This document shows, one piece after another, positions 45,140 through 54,024 of a stretch of DNA of 64,000 bases. Below the pieces are notes generated by a model. That model saw only the letters and a list, made by a program, of their open reading frames with translations, was not told the origin of the DNA and made no database searches. Positions within the stretch are counted from its first letter, which is position 1. The number at the start of each line of letters is the position of its first letter. Made by a program: the position numbers and the translations under genes. The stretch is from Natribacillus halophilus (GTDB taxonomy: Bacteria > Bacillota > Bacilli > Bacillales > Marinococcaceae): contig NZ_FNEN01000001.1 of assembly GCF_900100185.1 (NCBI RefSeq), positions 270,220 through 334,219 of the forward strand. The letters run 5' to 3'.

Positions 45140-45585
45140 GATATTCACGATCCCATGATGTAATGCAGAGGGTACTGTTAATAACCACGAGCTACTTCGT
45201 CCTTGCCTACTCGTTGTACTTTCTGTTCGCCGGTCACAACAACCCCGGAGGAGGATTCATCGGAGGGCTGACAACAGCGTGCGCACTCGCTTTTATCTAC
45301 CTGGTTTTCGACCGGGATACAGCCAATGAATACATCCGTTTTACGTTTCCCGCTTTAATATCTATAGGGTTAGTGCTGTCACTGGGGACGGGTGCCATTG
45401 GATTTTTTGCCAATGACAACTACCTCACCCAGTACTTCGATTACTTCGAGATTCCGTTTTTCGGTGAAGTAGAGTTGACAACCGCCCTACCGTTTGACCT
45501 GGGCATTTATTTCGTTGTCGTGGGGGCAGCTATGGTTATTATGTTGACGATTGCAGATGATGAAAAGGAGGAGAATGAGAACTAA
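45136..45585 (+). CDS. mrpB: Na+/H+ antiporter subunit MrpB
   Basis: 149 aa, four helices, with GHNNPGGGFIGGL near residues 34-46 typical of MrpB/MnhB. Overlaps mrpA by 4 bp and mrpC by one base, so all are translated together. Confidence 0.95.
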   Translation: MRYSRSHDVMQRVLLITTSYFVLAYSLYFLFAGHNNPGGGFIGGLTTACALAFIYLVFDRDTANEYIRFTFPALISIGLVLSLGTGAIGFFANDNYLTQYFDYFEIPFFGEVELTTALPFDLGIYFVVVGAAMVIMLTIADDEKEENEN

Positions 45586-45923
45586 TGGAATATTTAATAT
45601 TCATAGCGATCGGCGTCCTTTTCAGCGTGGGCACATATCTCCTGCTTTGCAGGAGCCTGCTCAAAGTTATCGGCGGGTTTATGGTCATCTCTCACGCCGT
45701 ACACATGCTCATCCTCACCATGGCTGGTTTAAACACAGGTTCAGCCCCTCTCGTCGATTTGAGCGGCAGTGATTCCACTGATCCCCTGCCGCACGCCGTC
45801 ATCCTGACAGCGATCGTCATTGGGTTCGGTTTGACCTCTTTCCTGATTGTGCTCGCATACCGAACATACAAAGCCCACAAAACAGACGACCTGGAAAAAT
45901 TGAGAGGTGCTGATAATGAGTAA
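45585..45923 (+). CDS. mrpC: Na+/H+ antiporter subunit MrpC
   Basis: 112 aa, three helices, NuoK-like. The start MEYLIFIAIGVLFSVGTYLL and GGFMVISHAVHMLILT are characteristic; DPLPHAVILTAIVIGFG is the conserved third helix. It overlaps mrpD by 8 bp. Confidence 0.95.
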   Translation: MEYLIFIAIGVLFSVGTYLLLCRSLLKVIGGFMVISHAVHMLILTMAGLNTGSAPLVDLSGSDSTDPLPHAVILTAIVIGFGLTSFLIVLAYRTYKAHKTDDLEKLRGADNE

Positions 45924-47403
45924 TATTATCGTACTGCCTATTCTTATACCTGTGCTTGCAGGTTCGCTGCTCATATTACTCGTCAAGAAGCACCGCATTC
46001 AACGGTTTATGAGCGGATTATCAGCGATAGCAACACTGGTTGCATCTTTGTTTCTGGCCGTTTACATTTATACCAATGACGGCATCGCCGCTTTGGAACT
46101 GGGCACCTGGCCCGCCCCATTCGGGATTGTGATGGTGGCTGACTTATTATCTGTCACCGTCGTTGTCGTAACATCGCTGGTCGGAGTTTGTTGCCTGTTC
46201 TTTGCTTTCAGGACGATGCACCGGGAAAGGGAAAGATATTATTTCCATCCGTTATTCTTCTTTCTGATCACCGGTGTGAACGGAGCGGCTTTGACAGGCG
46301 ATCTTTTCAACCTGTTCGTCTTTTTTGAAGTGATGCTGCTTTCCTCCTACGCGCTGATCGTCATTGGCGGAACGAAATTTCAGCTGCGTGAATCTTTCAA
46401 GTATACGATTATCAACATCTTCGCATCCATGCTGTTTCTGGCTGGTATCGCCTATCTATACGGGATCACCGGAACGTTGAATATGGCCCATATTGCCGAG
46501 CGTCTAGATGGGCTTGATGAAGCAGGCGCCCTGCCGGTCGTTGCCATCGTCTTTTTCATTGTGTTCGCCATGAAAGGGGCATTGTTCCCGCTTTATTTTT
46601 GGCTCCCACGGGCCTATTACGGGGCACCGATTGCCATTACAGCCCTGTTTGGCGGTCTCCTGACCAAAGTAGGGGTATATGCGATTATTCGGACGTATAC
46701 ACTGATCTTCACACAGGATGTGGCATTCACCCATCATTTTCTCATCCTTCTGATCGCCGGTTTCACCATGCTTCTTGGCGTGCTGGGTGCGGTATCATCT
46801 TTCGATTTAAAGAAGATACTGGCTTATCATATCATCAGCCAGCTCGGTTACATCGTTATCGGAATCGGTCTGTTTACACCGCTGGCCATGGCAGGGACGA
46901 TCTTTTATTATTTCCACCACATCTTTGTCAAAACGTCATTGCTCCTGTTTTCGGGTGTCGTGGAAAGGATAACGGGAACAACCGACCTGAAAAAGACCGG
47001 GGGGATACTGAAGACCCATCCGTCTCTGGCGTGGTTGTTTCTCATCCCGGCCTTATCTATCGCCGGCATTCCGCCGCTAAGTGGCTTTTTCGGGAAATTT
47101 GCGCTCGTTTTGGAAAGCTTGCAGGAAGCGAGTTATCTCATCGCTTTTGTTGCCATGTTCGTCGGACTGCTAACGTTGTTTTCCATGCTCAAAATCTTTA
47201 TCAATGCTTTCTGGGGCGAACAGAAACATACCAATAAACAGGCTCAGACACCGATCATGGATGTCCTAGCCCCTGTACTGCCTTTAGTTTTCCTCACTAT
47301 CATCATCGGTGTGGGAGCCCAATGGTCCTTCGGTTTTTCAATGGAAATTGCTGAACAGTTGCTGGACCCTTCCATCTACATCGATTCTGTCTTAAAGGAG
47401 TAG
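45916..47403 (+). CDS. mrpD: Na+/H+ antiporter subunit MrpD
   Basis: 495 aa, NuoM/N-like with about 14 helices. The essential Glu is E138 in LFVFFEVMLLSSY; Lys residues in MKGALFPLYFWLPRAYYG and the SFDLKKILAYHIISQLGY segment form the proton path. The ATG at 45916 has AGAGGTG 6 nt upstream. Confidence 0.96.
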   Translation: MSNIIVLPILIPVLAGSLLILLVKKHRIQRFMSGLSAIATLVASLFLAVYIYTNDGIAALELGTWPAPFGIVMVADLLSVTVVVVTSLVGVCCLFFAFRTMHRERERYYFHPLFFFLITGVNGAALTGDLFNLFVFFEVMLLSSYALIVIGGTKFQLRESFKYTIINIFASMLFLAGIAYLYGITGTLNMAHIAERLDGLDEAGALPVVAIVFFIVFAMKGALFPLYFWLPRAYYGAPIAITALFGGLLTKVGVYAIIRTYTLIFTQDVAFTHHFLILLIAGFTMLLGVLGAVSSFDLKKILAYHIISQLGYIVIGIGLFTPLAMAGTIFYYFHHIFVKTSLLLFSGVVERITGTTDLKKTGGILKTHPSLAWLFLIPALSIAGIPPLSGFFGKFALVLESLQEASYLIAFVAMFVGLLTLFSMLKIFINAFWGEQKHTNKQAQTPIMDVLAPVLPLVFLTIIIGVGAQWSFGFSMEIAEQLLDPSIYIDSVLKE

Positions 47404-47408
47404 ATCAT

Positions 47409-47897
47409 ATGGCCTTCCAACTATTCACAAATATTTTGGTCATGTTTGCCTGGATGCTCTTCTTCAACAGTTACACAGCACAGGACGCGGTGATCGGTTA
47501 TTTTATTGGAGCTATTGTCGTAAAGGTTCTCGCCCATTTTATGGGAGGGGAATTTTACTTGCGAAGAGCTGCTTACTTGCTCAAACTGATCATCGTGTTT
47601 TTCAGGGAACTCATTCGCGCCAATCTTCATGTGATGAGCATCCTTAGCCGTGTGAACATGAACATTGCTCCTGGTTTCATCGCCGTCCCCACCCAGCTGG
47701 AATCCCCCACGGAAAAGGCACTGTTTGGTGCGATGATGTCATTGACACCGGGAACGATGGCAATCGAATTCGCGGATGATAACGAGTACATCTACGTCCA
47801 TGCCCTAAACGTCGAGGACAAACAAGCCGTTATTAACCGGATACAGACAGTCTTTGAAAAAAACATTCTGGAGGTGACCCGTCCCCATGATATTTGA
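47409..47897 (+). CDS. mrpE: Na+/H+ antiporter subunit MrpE
   Basis: 162 aa with two to three N-terminal helices and a cytosolic C-terminal domain. The motif SLTPGTMAIEF (about 116-126) and the DNEYIYVHALNV stretch are typical of MrpE. It starts 5 nt after mrpD and overlaps mrpF by 11 bp. Confidence 0.94.
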   Translation: MAFQLFTNILVMFAWMLFFNSYTAQDAVIGYFIGAIVVKVLAHFMGGEFYLRRAAYLLKLIIVFFRELIRANLHVMSILSRVNMNIAPGFIAVPTQLESPTEKALFGAMMSLTPGTMAIEFADDNEYIYVHALNVEDKQAVINRIQTVFEKNILEVTRPHDI

Positions 47898-48165
47898 AAC
47901 GATTATGATTGTTTTCCTTTCCATTAAAGCCCTGGCTATCCTGCTTTGTTTCATAAGAGTCATGATGGGACCGACCATGTCGGATCGGGCTCTCGCTCTG
48001 GATACCGTCGGACTGCTGCTCATCGGTTTCGTCGGAAGCATCATGATCATTCATGAAACCGTCGCCTATGCAGATATCGTCGTCGTCATCGGGATCCTCG
48101 CCTGTCTCGGCTCCATCGCCATCGCCAAGTACCTGGAAAGAGGTGTTATCTTTGACCGCCATTGA
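47887..48165 (+). CDS. mrpF: Na+/H+ antiporter subunit MrpF
   Basis: 92 aa, three helices. The motif RVMMGPTMSDRALALDT (about 23-39) identifies MrpF; it carries the conserved Asp. It overlaps mrpG by 14 bp. Confidence 0.95.
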   Translation: MIFETIMIVFLSIKALAILLCFIRVMMGPTMSDRALALDTVGLLLIGFVGSIMIIHETVAYADIVVVIGILACLGSIAIAKYLERGVIFDRH

Positions 48166-48529
48166 ATGGATCATAGTCATTTTTGCGGGGGCGGGAACCA
48201 TTTTCAGTCTATTTGCGGCCTTCGGTCTCCTGCGTTTTCCCGATGTCTATGCACGCTTGCACGCCACGGGGAAAAACGCAACCGGCGGCGTCATCATGTC
48301 CATGTTCGCCACCTTTCTCTTTTTTCTTCTGCAACAGGATATTTTCCTTGGCACCCTGCTGCTGGTTATCTTGTTCGTATTTCTTACCACACCGATCGTC
48401 ACACTCACCGTCTCCCGGGCTGCCTACCGCAGAGGCGTACCCCTGGACGACATCGCCATTGTCGACGAGCTTAAGGAGGAATACGCCAAACGAGAAGAAA
48501 CACACACGGAAAAACAGGAAGGAAACTAA
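48152..48529 (+). CDS. mrpG: Na+/H+ antiporter subunit MrpG
   Basis: 125 aa, three helices plus an acidic tail. The motif GLLRFPDVYARLHATGK is diagnostic of MrpG/MnhG. The TTG at 48152 has AGAGGTG 6 nt upstream and lies inside mrpF; the longer open frame upstream is a shadow of mrpF. Last gene of the operon. Confidence 0.94.
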   Translation: MTAIEWIIVIFAGAGTIFSLFAAFGLLRFPDVYARLHATGKNATGGVIMSMFATFLFFLLQQDIFLGTLLLVILFVFLTTPIVTLTVSRAAYRRGVPLDDIAIVDELKEEYAKREETHTEKQEGN

Positions 48530-48558
48530 AAAAGCGTCCCTTTTCAGGACGCTTTTTT
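48528..48558. terminator. Terminator of the mrp operon
   Basis: AAAAAAGCGTCC, a 7-nt loop and GGACGCTTTTTT lie immediately after mrpG and before the convergent nfeD stop. Confidence 0.93.
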
Positions 48559-48573
48559 ACGCTCAGTTATAGC

Positions 48574-49200
48574 TTATTGCGGACTTACAACGATCCGGGT
48601 GCCGTCTACCGATGTCACCTTGATATCGGTGTCCTTCTCGAGCCACGAGGCGCCTGTGGTGGCACTGTACGTTTGCCCTTCAATTTCAACCGTGCCGATC
48701 GGCCTGAAGTCGGTGAGTGTTTTGCCTTCTTTTCCAATAAGGTCCCCGTAGCTTTCATTCATGGAATTATACCCTTCTTCACTGGACAACGTTTCCCTGA
48801 GCGTCATCTTCGACCACATGTCCCGGTGCGGGAACACTTTCATAAAGAGAAAAGATGCCAATGCTCCGAAAATGACCGCGCTCCCGGCAAGAAATGAATA
48901 CGTTAGATCCGGCGCGGGAACCGCCAAGCCGACGATCATCAACAGACCGCCAAAGAAAGACAACAATCCGTCGCCAAGCAATTTGCCGTCCACCAAAATC
49001 AGCAATAACCCGGCAGCGTAAAGAACAATGACCCATAATCCCGTCGCGCCATCAATATGATGGGCGAAGTACAATGTAATCAATGCAAAGCCGATGAGAC
49101 CGAAGATGCCTTTTGCTTTGACAAGCAACTCCCCAAGGAAAAACATCGTGGCCAAGAAAACGACGAGAAATCCGAATAAACTGATATCCAGCCACGCCAT
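48574..49200 (-). CDS. NfeD-family membrane protein
   Basis: 208 aa. Four helices (about 5-130) are followed by a C-terminal OB-fold-like soluble domain with GKEGKTLTDFRPIGTVEIEG (about 155-174), the NfeD signature. Such proteins pair with flotillin-like proteins or membrane proteases; no partner is adjacent here. Converges on the mrp operon. Confidence 0.88.
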   Translation of the reverse strand: MAWLDISLFGFLVVFLATMFFLGELLVKAKGIFGLIGFALITLYFAHHIDGATGLWVIVLYAAGLLLILVDGKLLGDGLLSFFGGLLMIVGLAVPAPDLTYSFLAGSAVIFGALASFLFMKVFPHRDMWSKMTLRETLSSEEGYNSMNESYGDLIGKEGKTLTDFRPIGTVEIEGQTYSATTGASWLEKDTDIKVTSVDGTRIVVSPQ

Positions 49201-49292
49201 GTTTTAAGCCCCCCCTTCACAAAAAATGCATTTATAAACGGTTTCATATTCTACTTACATTCTACCAGAAGTTATGTCTTTAGAAAACAAAT

Positions 49293-49325
49293 GACACTCA
49301 CGCTGATGCCCCCAACGTGAGTGTC
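49293..49325 (-). terminator. Terminator of ypuA
   Basis: GACACTCACG and CGTGAGTGTC (13-nt loop) lie 14 nt after the ypuA stop, followed by a moderately T-rich stretch. Confidence 0.65.
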
Positions 49326-49338
49326 TAGGCTTACGTTA

Positions 49339-50235
49339 TTAAGACGTGTCTCCGCTGCTTTCAAACCAACCTTGAACCGTGTCCAGCAATTCACTGAAGA
49401 AATCGAGGACAGACTGGAAAAATCCCTGGGCATCTTCGGAACTTACCCATTCTTCAATGTTATCACGGATGTGATCAATTTGATTCTGGACGCGATCCCA
49501 ATCGATATCCAAATCCTGCATCCGTTCGAACAAAGATACAAGGCCGTCCATTTCCTCGTCAGTCAGTGTAATGCCGAGCTCATCGGCGACACTGGCTATC
49601 AAATCCCGTAAATCTTCTTCCGTTTCGACATCTCGTTCGGCGATCTCTTCCTTAATTCTCGCCATCAATTCCGTCGCGTCTTCTTCCCCGTGATTTTCGC
49701 TCAATTCACCGGTCTGTACCAACTCTTCGTTGGCGATCCGTTTTTGATCCTCATCGATCTCGATGTCTGTTTCGATTTCATAAGCTTTGATTAAGCCTGT
49801 TAACGCTCCGGTCCCGGAGACTTCAAAAGGCGCCGTTACATAGATGTCCGCGTCTTCAACGCCTGCGGTAACGAGCGCGTTCGCATACATGCCCTCCGTC
49901 ACATAAGTAATACGGTTCGTCTCGACATCGATTCCGGATCCGGACTCTCCAATCGTGATTTGCGAAGATGAAATCGCATTCTTCCCGATTTGTCCGGCGG
50001 GGATGAACTCGCCGAGATACTCATGTTCTTCCTCGTTGGTCACTTCGATAATGTCGTCATTTTCGTCGCCATCCATTTCCGATAAGACCGTTTCTCTCTC
50101 TTCTGCACTTAAATCTTCGCCAAGTGTAATAATGATATCTCCCGGAACGGCATCGGCATCAGCGGTTAGCGGCGCGGATAGAATCCCCGCACCCATAAAT
50201 AGACCCGCGAGTATCCCTGCTCCTCGTTTTTTCAT
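49339..50235 (-). CDS. ypuA: Secreted DUF1002 protein YpuA
   Basis: 298 aa with a cleavable signal peptide (MKKRGAGILAGLFMGAGI, likely cut after ADADA near 29) and the DUF1002 domain: GDIIITLGEDLS, GKNAISSSQITIG and ALTGLIKAYE. The mature part is very acidic. Length matches B. subtilis YpuA, of unknown function at the cell envelope. It lies away from its B. subtilis location (sigF/ypu region), so it was moved. Confidence 0.87.
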   Translation of the reverse strand: MKKRGAGILAGLFMGAGILSAPLTADADAVPGDIIITLGEDLSAEERETVLSEMDGDENDDIIEVTNEEEHEYLGEFIPAGQIGKNAISSSQITIGESGSGIDVETNRITYVTEGMYANALVTAGVEDADIYVTAPFEVSGTGALTGLIKAYEIETDIEIDEDQKRIANEELVQTGELSENHGEEDATELMARIKEEIAERDVETEEDLRDLIASVADELGITLTDEEMDGLVSLFERMQDLDIDWDRVQNQIDHIRDNIEEWVSSEDAQGFFQSVLDFFSELLDTVQGWFESSGDTS

Positions 50236-50376
50236 TTTGGCTCCCCCTCATGATATCTTCCTCTTTTACTTACCACATGATAGCGGAAAAGAAAAGCCTA
50301 TTGTACAGTTTTGGTTATTTTATCAGCATTTTTTTACAGGACAAGCATACTTATGATAGCGAGAGGGGTGAAAATC

Positions 50377-50706
50377 ATGAAAAAATGGTTATGGATTCTC
50401 GCTATCGCCACGATCTGTTTTGCCGTCTATTATGACTTTTCCCGCGGCACGCTCCCGGTCGTTGATTCATCGCAACCGGCTGAGGAGAGCCCGACTGAAA
50501 TAGCACAAACGAATGTTGAGAGGACCGTTGATGTTGAGATCGAAGCCGGTCAAACGCTGCTGTCGGTGATGGAACAGCTCCATGAAACCGGGATGGGCGC
50601 TGATATGGAAATGATAAAAGCTGATTTTCGCCTTTTAAATGACAACCAACCGCCCGAAGAACTGCAGCAGGGCGAAGTGTATACTTTTCCCCTGTATGAA
50701 GGCTAA
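50377..50706 (+). CDS. yqfZ: YqfZ-like membrane-anchored LysM-type protein
   Basis: 109 aa: one N-terminal helix (about 3-19), a linker rich in Ser/Glu, and a LysM-like domain (about 53-108) with VEIEAGQTLLSVMEQL at its start and LNDNQPPEELQQGEVYTFPL at its end. Next to ispG, as yqfZ is in B. subtilis. It should sit on the outer face of the membrane and bind cell wall glycan. AGGGGTG precedes the ATG at 50377. Confidence 0.75.
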   Translation: MKKWLWILAIATICFAVYYDFSRGTLPVVDSSQPAEESPTEIAQTNVERTVDVEIEAGQTLLSVMEQLHETGMGADMEMIKADFRLLNDNQPPEELQQGEVYTFPLYEG

Positions 50707-50737
50707 CGGCTAACTTTCCGGGTACACCGGGGTTTTT

Positions 50738-50880
50738 CGGACAATCTTGGCCGCTTGCCCGCTCGGTTTGTCCTAATAAACCTTCTTTTCGGACATATTT
50801 TTGCTGTACGGATCCTGATTGTGTCCGAATCAGCCTCCCATTCGGACAATTTTTACCGATCATCTTGTGGAGTTGTCCGT
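50738..50880. repeat. 52-bp tandem repeat array 4
   Basis: CGGACA starts at 50738, 50790 and 50843 (steps of 52 and 53), and each is answered by TGTCC ending at 50773, 50826 and 50878. Each palindrome spans 35 bp with a variable interior; only the arms are conserved. The array sits between yqfZ and ispG, about 130 nt before the ispG start, and accounts for most of the 303-bp gap. Confidence 0.85.
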
Positions 50881-51009
50881 ATTTACCTTGGGCTAACCTT
50901 CCCGAATACTTGCCTTTTTTGCCACTTCATTGCTACAATAAATGCAGTGTGCAACATATTTATTGAGCCAATCCAGTATAGATAAAATGAAGCTCATGCA
51001 AAGGGGCGA

Positions 51010-52125
51010 ATGACGAAGATGAGCGAAGTTACCCATCGCACGCAGACGAAACCGGTCCGTGTTGGCAATTTTGTCATCGGCGGCAGTGATGAAGTCATCA
51101 TTCAAAGCATGACGACGACGAAGACGGAAGATGTGGAAGCAACGGTTGCAGAGATTTTGCGTCTTGAAGAAGCAGGCTGTCACATCGTTCGGGTGGCTTG
51201 CCCTAACGATCAGGCGGCGGATGCCTTGCCTGAAATTAAATCACGCATCAACATCCCTCTCGTCGTTGATATACATTTTGACCACCGCAAAGCACTGAAA
51301 GCCATCGAAGCCGGTGCCGACAAAATCCGGATCAACCCCGGAAACATCGGATCGCGTGAAAAAGTCGAGATGGTTGTCGAAGCAGCCAAGGAGAAAGGGA
51401 TTCCCATCCGCATCGGCGTGAACGCCGGTTCTCTCGAACGCCATCTTCTAGAAAAATATGGATATCCCACCGCCGACGCCATGGTCGAAAGCGCGTTGCA
51501 TCATATCGCGATTCTGGAAGAGTTGGATTTTCATGACATTATCGTCTCCATGAAAGCATCCAATGTTGATCTGGCGATTGAAGCCTATACAAAGGCCGCA
51601 CAGGCATTTAGTTACCCCCTTCATCTCGGCATTACCGAATCCGGGACATTATTTGCCGGTACGGTCAAAAGTTCGGCCGGCCTTGGCGCGCTTTTGGAGA
51701 AAGGCATTGGCAATACGATGCGCATTTCCCTCAGTGCCGATCCCGTCGAGGAAGTGAAAGTCGCCCGTGAATTAACCAAAACCTTCGGCCTGGCCTCGGA
51801 CGCGGCTACATTAATCGCTTGTCCGACGTGCGGGCGCATTGAAATCGATCTGATCAGCATCGCCAACGATGTCGAAGACTACATCGCCTCCATTAAGGCG
51901 CCGATCAAAGTCGCCGTTCTCGGCTGTGCCGTCAATGGCCCCGGAGAGGCCCGGGAGGCCGACATCGGCATCGCCGGAGCCAAAGGGGAAGGACTCCTTT
52001 TCCGCCACGGCGAAATCATTCGCAAAGTTCCCGAAGAGACGATGGTCGAAGAGCTGAAAAAAGAAGTCGATAAACTGGCGGAAGAACACTACGCCAAACT
52101 CGAAGAAGCAGAGACTACCCAATGA
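51010..52125 (+). CDS. ispG: 4-hydroxy-3-methylbut-2-enyl diphosphate synthase
   Basis: Penultimate enzyme of the MEP isoprenoid pathway; reductive ring opening of MEcPP on a [4Fe-4S] cluster. Cluster cysteines lie in [13 protein letters not shown] (two, near 265) and [11 protein letters not shown] (one, near 300). The N-terminal half is a TIM barrel ([40 protein letters not shown]). 371 aa. AAGGGG is unusually near the ATG at 51010; an ATG at 51019 is an alternative start. IspH, the next enzyme, is 7.5 kb downstream. Confidence 0.96.
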   Translation: MTKMSEVTHRTQTKPVRVGNFVIGGSDEVIIQSMTTTKTEDVEATVAEILRLEEAGCHIVRVACPNDQAADALPEIKSRINIPLVVDIHFDHRKALKAIEAGADKIRINPGNIGSREKVEMVVEAAKEKGIPIRIGVNAGSLERHLLEKYGYPTADAMVESALHHIAILEELDFHDIIVSMKASNVDLAIEAYTKAAQAFSYPLHLGITESGTLFAGTVKSSAGLGALLEKGIGNTMRISLSADPVEEVKVARELTKTFGLASDAATLIACPTCGRIEIDLISIANDVEDYIASIKAPIKVAVLGCAVNGPGEAREADIGIAGAKGEGLLFRHGEIIRKVPEETMVEELKKEVDKLAEEHYAKLEEAETTQ

Positions 52126-52149
52126 TCTCACTTCCCACCTCTCACTTCC
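52126..52149. repeat. Heptamer repeat downstream of ispG
   Basis: TCTCACT, TCCCACC and TCTCACT run in 7-nt register immediately after the ispG stop. A 21-base stretch beginning at 52125 is identical to one beginning at 63314 near sigA. Confidence 0.65.
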
Positions 52150-52159
52150 AGAAACGCCA

Positions 52160-52187
52160 ACGGCCCGCTCACATTTGAGCGGGCCGT
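52160..52187. terminator. Terminator between ispG and yqfX
   Basis: ACGGCCCGCTCA, a 4-nt loop and TGAGCGGGCCGT form a perfect 12-bp stem followed by CGTTTT; it serves the convergent pair. Confidence 0.9.
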
Positions 52188-52200
52188 CGTTTTACCGCGG

Positions 52201-52623
52201 TCACATAAATGGTGCGAAGAAAACGGACACGAGGATGGACACAGCCCCGATACCGATCGCCCACCAACCGAGCGCGGACGCGCCTTTCTGACGGGCAAAA
52301 AAGCCTGTGATAATCCCCGCGGCACCTAGAATAACCGGCAGGAAAAAGAGCGATACGAGCGAAATGATTATCGCGGCCGTCCCTAATCCCATCCCCAGGG
52401 AATCATCATTGACCGTCGGCTCTTCTCCTTGCATAGGCTCATCGGATTGCTCCTCCGAAGCAGCATTCGTCTGTTCGGCATTAACGCCTGGGGAAGCGAC
52501 TTCTGCTGAGGTTTCTTCCATATACTCCCCATTGTAGCTATCGATGAGCGGGTCAACCATCACCGGTCTTTCTTCCAGTTGATCCTGATCCGGTTGCTGA
52601 TCCCTCCGATCTTCATCTGCCAA
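52201..52623 (-). CDS. yqfX: DUF4190-type membrane protein YqfX
   Basis: 140 aa. An acidic, Glu/Gln-rich cytosolic N-terminal region (1-75) precedes two helices (about 80-105 and 115-137) with GLGTAAIIISLVSLFFLPV and GASALGWWAIGIGAVSILV, as in DUF4190. It keeps the yqfX-ispG neighbourhood of B. subtilis. Function unknown. Confidence 0.8.
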   Translation of the reverse strand: MADEDRRDQQPDQDQLEERPVMVDPLIDSYNGEYMEETSAEVASPGVNAEQTNAASEEQSDEPMQGEEPTVNDDSLGMGLGTAAIIISLVSLFFLPVILGAAGIITGFFARQKGASALGWWAIGIGAVSILVSVFFAPFM

Positions 52624-52726
52624 CCTGATCTCCCCCTTGCCCGGATTGTCCCCGGGTATTATCTAGTCTGGTCGGACTTACAATGATTTATGGGATGCAA
52701 CTCTTGTTTATCGCACCATTATTTTC

Positions 52727-53143
52727 TTAACTCGACTTATGACAAGGCAGGCAATAACCAAAAATTTCAAATTTATGGCTCGTCACTTTAAATTCACCGT
52801 CACCTACATATAATTCTTCCATCGGGCAGACAGGAATATGCTTCGTCTTTCCACAGGCCAGGCAGATCATATGATGGTGGTGGTCGTCTTCACAACTGAA
52901 GCGAAAACGTTTTTCTCCTTCCCATTCACTCGCCTCCAGAATACCCAAATCAGCGAATAGGGAAAGATTGCGGTAAACGGTGTCGAAACTAAGGCCGTGA
53001 TATTGTTGTTGCATGAACTCAAGCACTTGTTTGGCAGGAATATATCCATCCTGCTGATCAAGAAACCTGAGAATTTCCTGCCTTTTATCTGTATATTTGT
53101 AGCCGTTGTCTTTTAGCGTCCTTATCGCCATTTGAACATCCAT
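52727..53143 (-). CDS. zur: Zinc uptake regulator Zur
   Basis: Fur-family repressor, 138 aa, that represses zinc uptake genes when Zn2+ is bound. The winged helix is residues 1-80 (GYKYTDKRQEILRFL, SFDTVYRNLSLFADLG). The structural zinc site is C-x-x-C in ICLACGK and in YCLPCHKS; the regulatory site is around DDHHHHM. The start MDVQMAIRTL at 53143 aligns with the B. subtilis start and has GGGGAG about 10 nt upstream; an ATG at 53152 is closer to it. It is the third gene of znuC-znuB-zur and so should be autoregulated with them. Confidence 0.93.
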   Translation of the reverse strand: MDVQMAIRTLKDNGYKYTDKRQEILRFLDQQDGYIPAKQVLEFMQQQYHGLSFDTVYRNLSLFADLGILEASEWEGEKRFRFSCEDDHHHHMICLACGKTKHIPVCPMEELYVGDGEFKVTSHKFEIFGYCLPCHKSS

Positions 53144-53160
53144 ATCATTCATTCTCCCCT

Positions 53161-54024
53161 TTAGCTTGCCTGTTTCGGCGCCAGTGACGGGCGTTTGTTC
53201 CGCAACTTTTGCCAACCGAGGCTGAAAAGCAAAATGACCACCGCGGCCACCACGATGACCCCGCCAGGTGCCAAATCGAGATGAAATCCGAGGATGATAC
53301 CTGTAAGGACAGAGACCTCCCCAAAAAGCGCCGAATACACAAACATTTGTTTGAAACTTTTTGCCCATTGCATGGCAGCGGCCACCGGCAAACTCATCAG
53401 CGCGGACACGAGCAAAATCCCGACGATTCTCATCGCCGCCGCGATGACGAGAGCGACGAGAATCGTAAACACCAAGTCCAGCCACTTTCCCGGCAAACCG
53501 GAAACAGCCGCTTGTTCTTCATCAAATGACATGAAAAACCATTCTTTATAAAAAAGCGTAAGGAGTACAGCAACGATGACCGTGACGACGGATATCGTAT
53601 AAAAGTCGGTCTGGCCGACGGCGGCAACGCTTCCGAACAAATAGGCGAACAAATCGGTATTAAAGCCATCAGCCATCGAAATAAACACAACCCCGAGTCC
53701 GACGCCGGTTGATAACATAATCGGGATGGCCAGCTCCTTAAAATGACTGTACACTTTCCGGAGCTGATCGATAAACAACGCCCCGATCACCGCGAACGCC
53801 ATCCCCATATACAACGGATCCACATCGGCAAGTCCGATAAAAACGGTGGCCAGCAAAAAATGAAAAGCAATCCCGGTCAGCGTAATGTGAGAGAGGGCAT
53901 CCGCGACAAGTGACATCCGTTTGACGACGAGAAATACCCCGAGAAACGGAGCGACAATGCCGATCATGATCCCCGCAAACAATGCTTGCCGGAGAAAGTC
54001 GTGTTGAAAAAATACTTCGATCAT
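53161..54024 (-). CDS. znuB: Zinc ABC transporter permease
   Basis: 287 aa with eight to nine helices, of the ABC-3 family. The typical loop FLVVKRMSLVADALSHITLTG is near residues 30-50. Together with znuC (4-bp overlap) it forms the membrane part of a high-affinity zinc importer. The solute-binding protein (ZnuA) is not in this operon and must be encoded elsewhere. Confidence 0.93.
   Translation of the reverse strand: MIEVFFQHDFLRQALFAGIMIGIVAPFLGVFLVVKRMSLVADALSHITLTGIAFHFLLATVFIGLADVDPLYMGMAFAVIGALFIDQLRKVYSHFKELAIPIMLSTGVGLGVVFISMADGFNTDLFAYLFGSVAAVGQTDFYTISVVTVIVAVLLTLFYKEWFFMSFDEEQAAVSGLPGKWLDLVFTILVALVIAAAMRIVGILLVSALMSLPVAAAMQWAKSFKQMFVYSALFGEVSVLTGIILGFHLDLAPGGVIVVAAVVILLFSLGWQKLRNKRPSLAPKQAS

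Noticed and set aside
41994-49200. Integrated phage or genomic island delimited by the recombinase
   Set aside because: No attachment repeats, no tRNA at the border, no phage structural genes; the neighbouring mrp operon is a normal core function.
52727-53485. Long form of Zur (252 aa)
   Set aside because: The extra N-terminus is the antisense-phase reading of znuB; the real start is at 53143.
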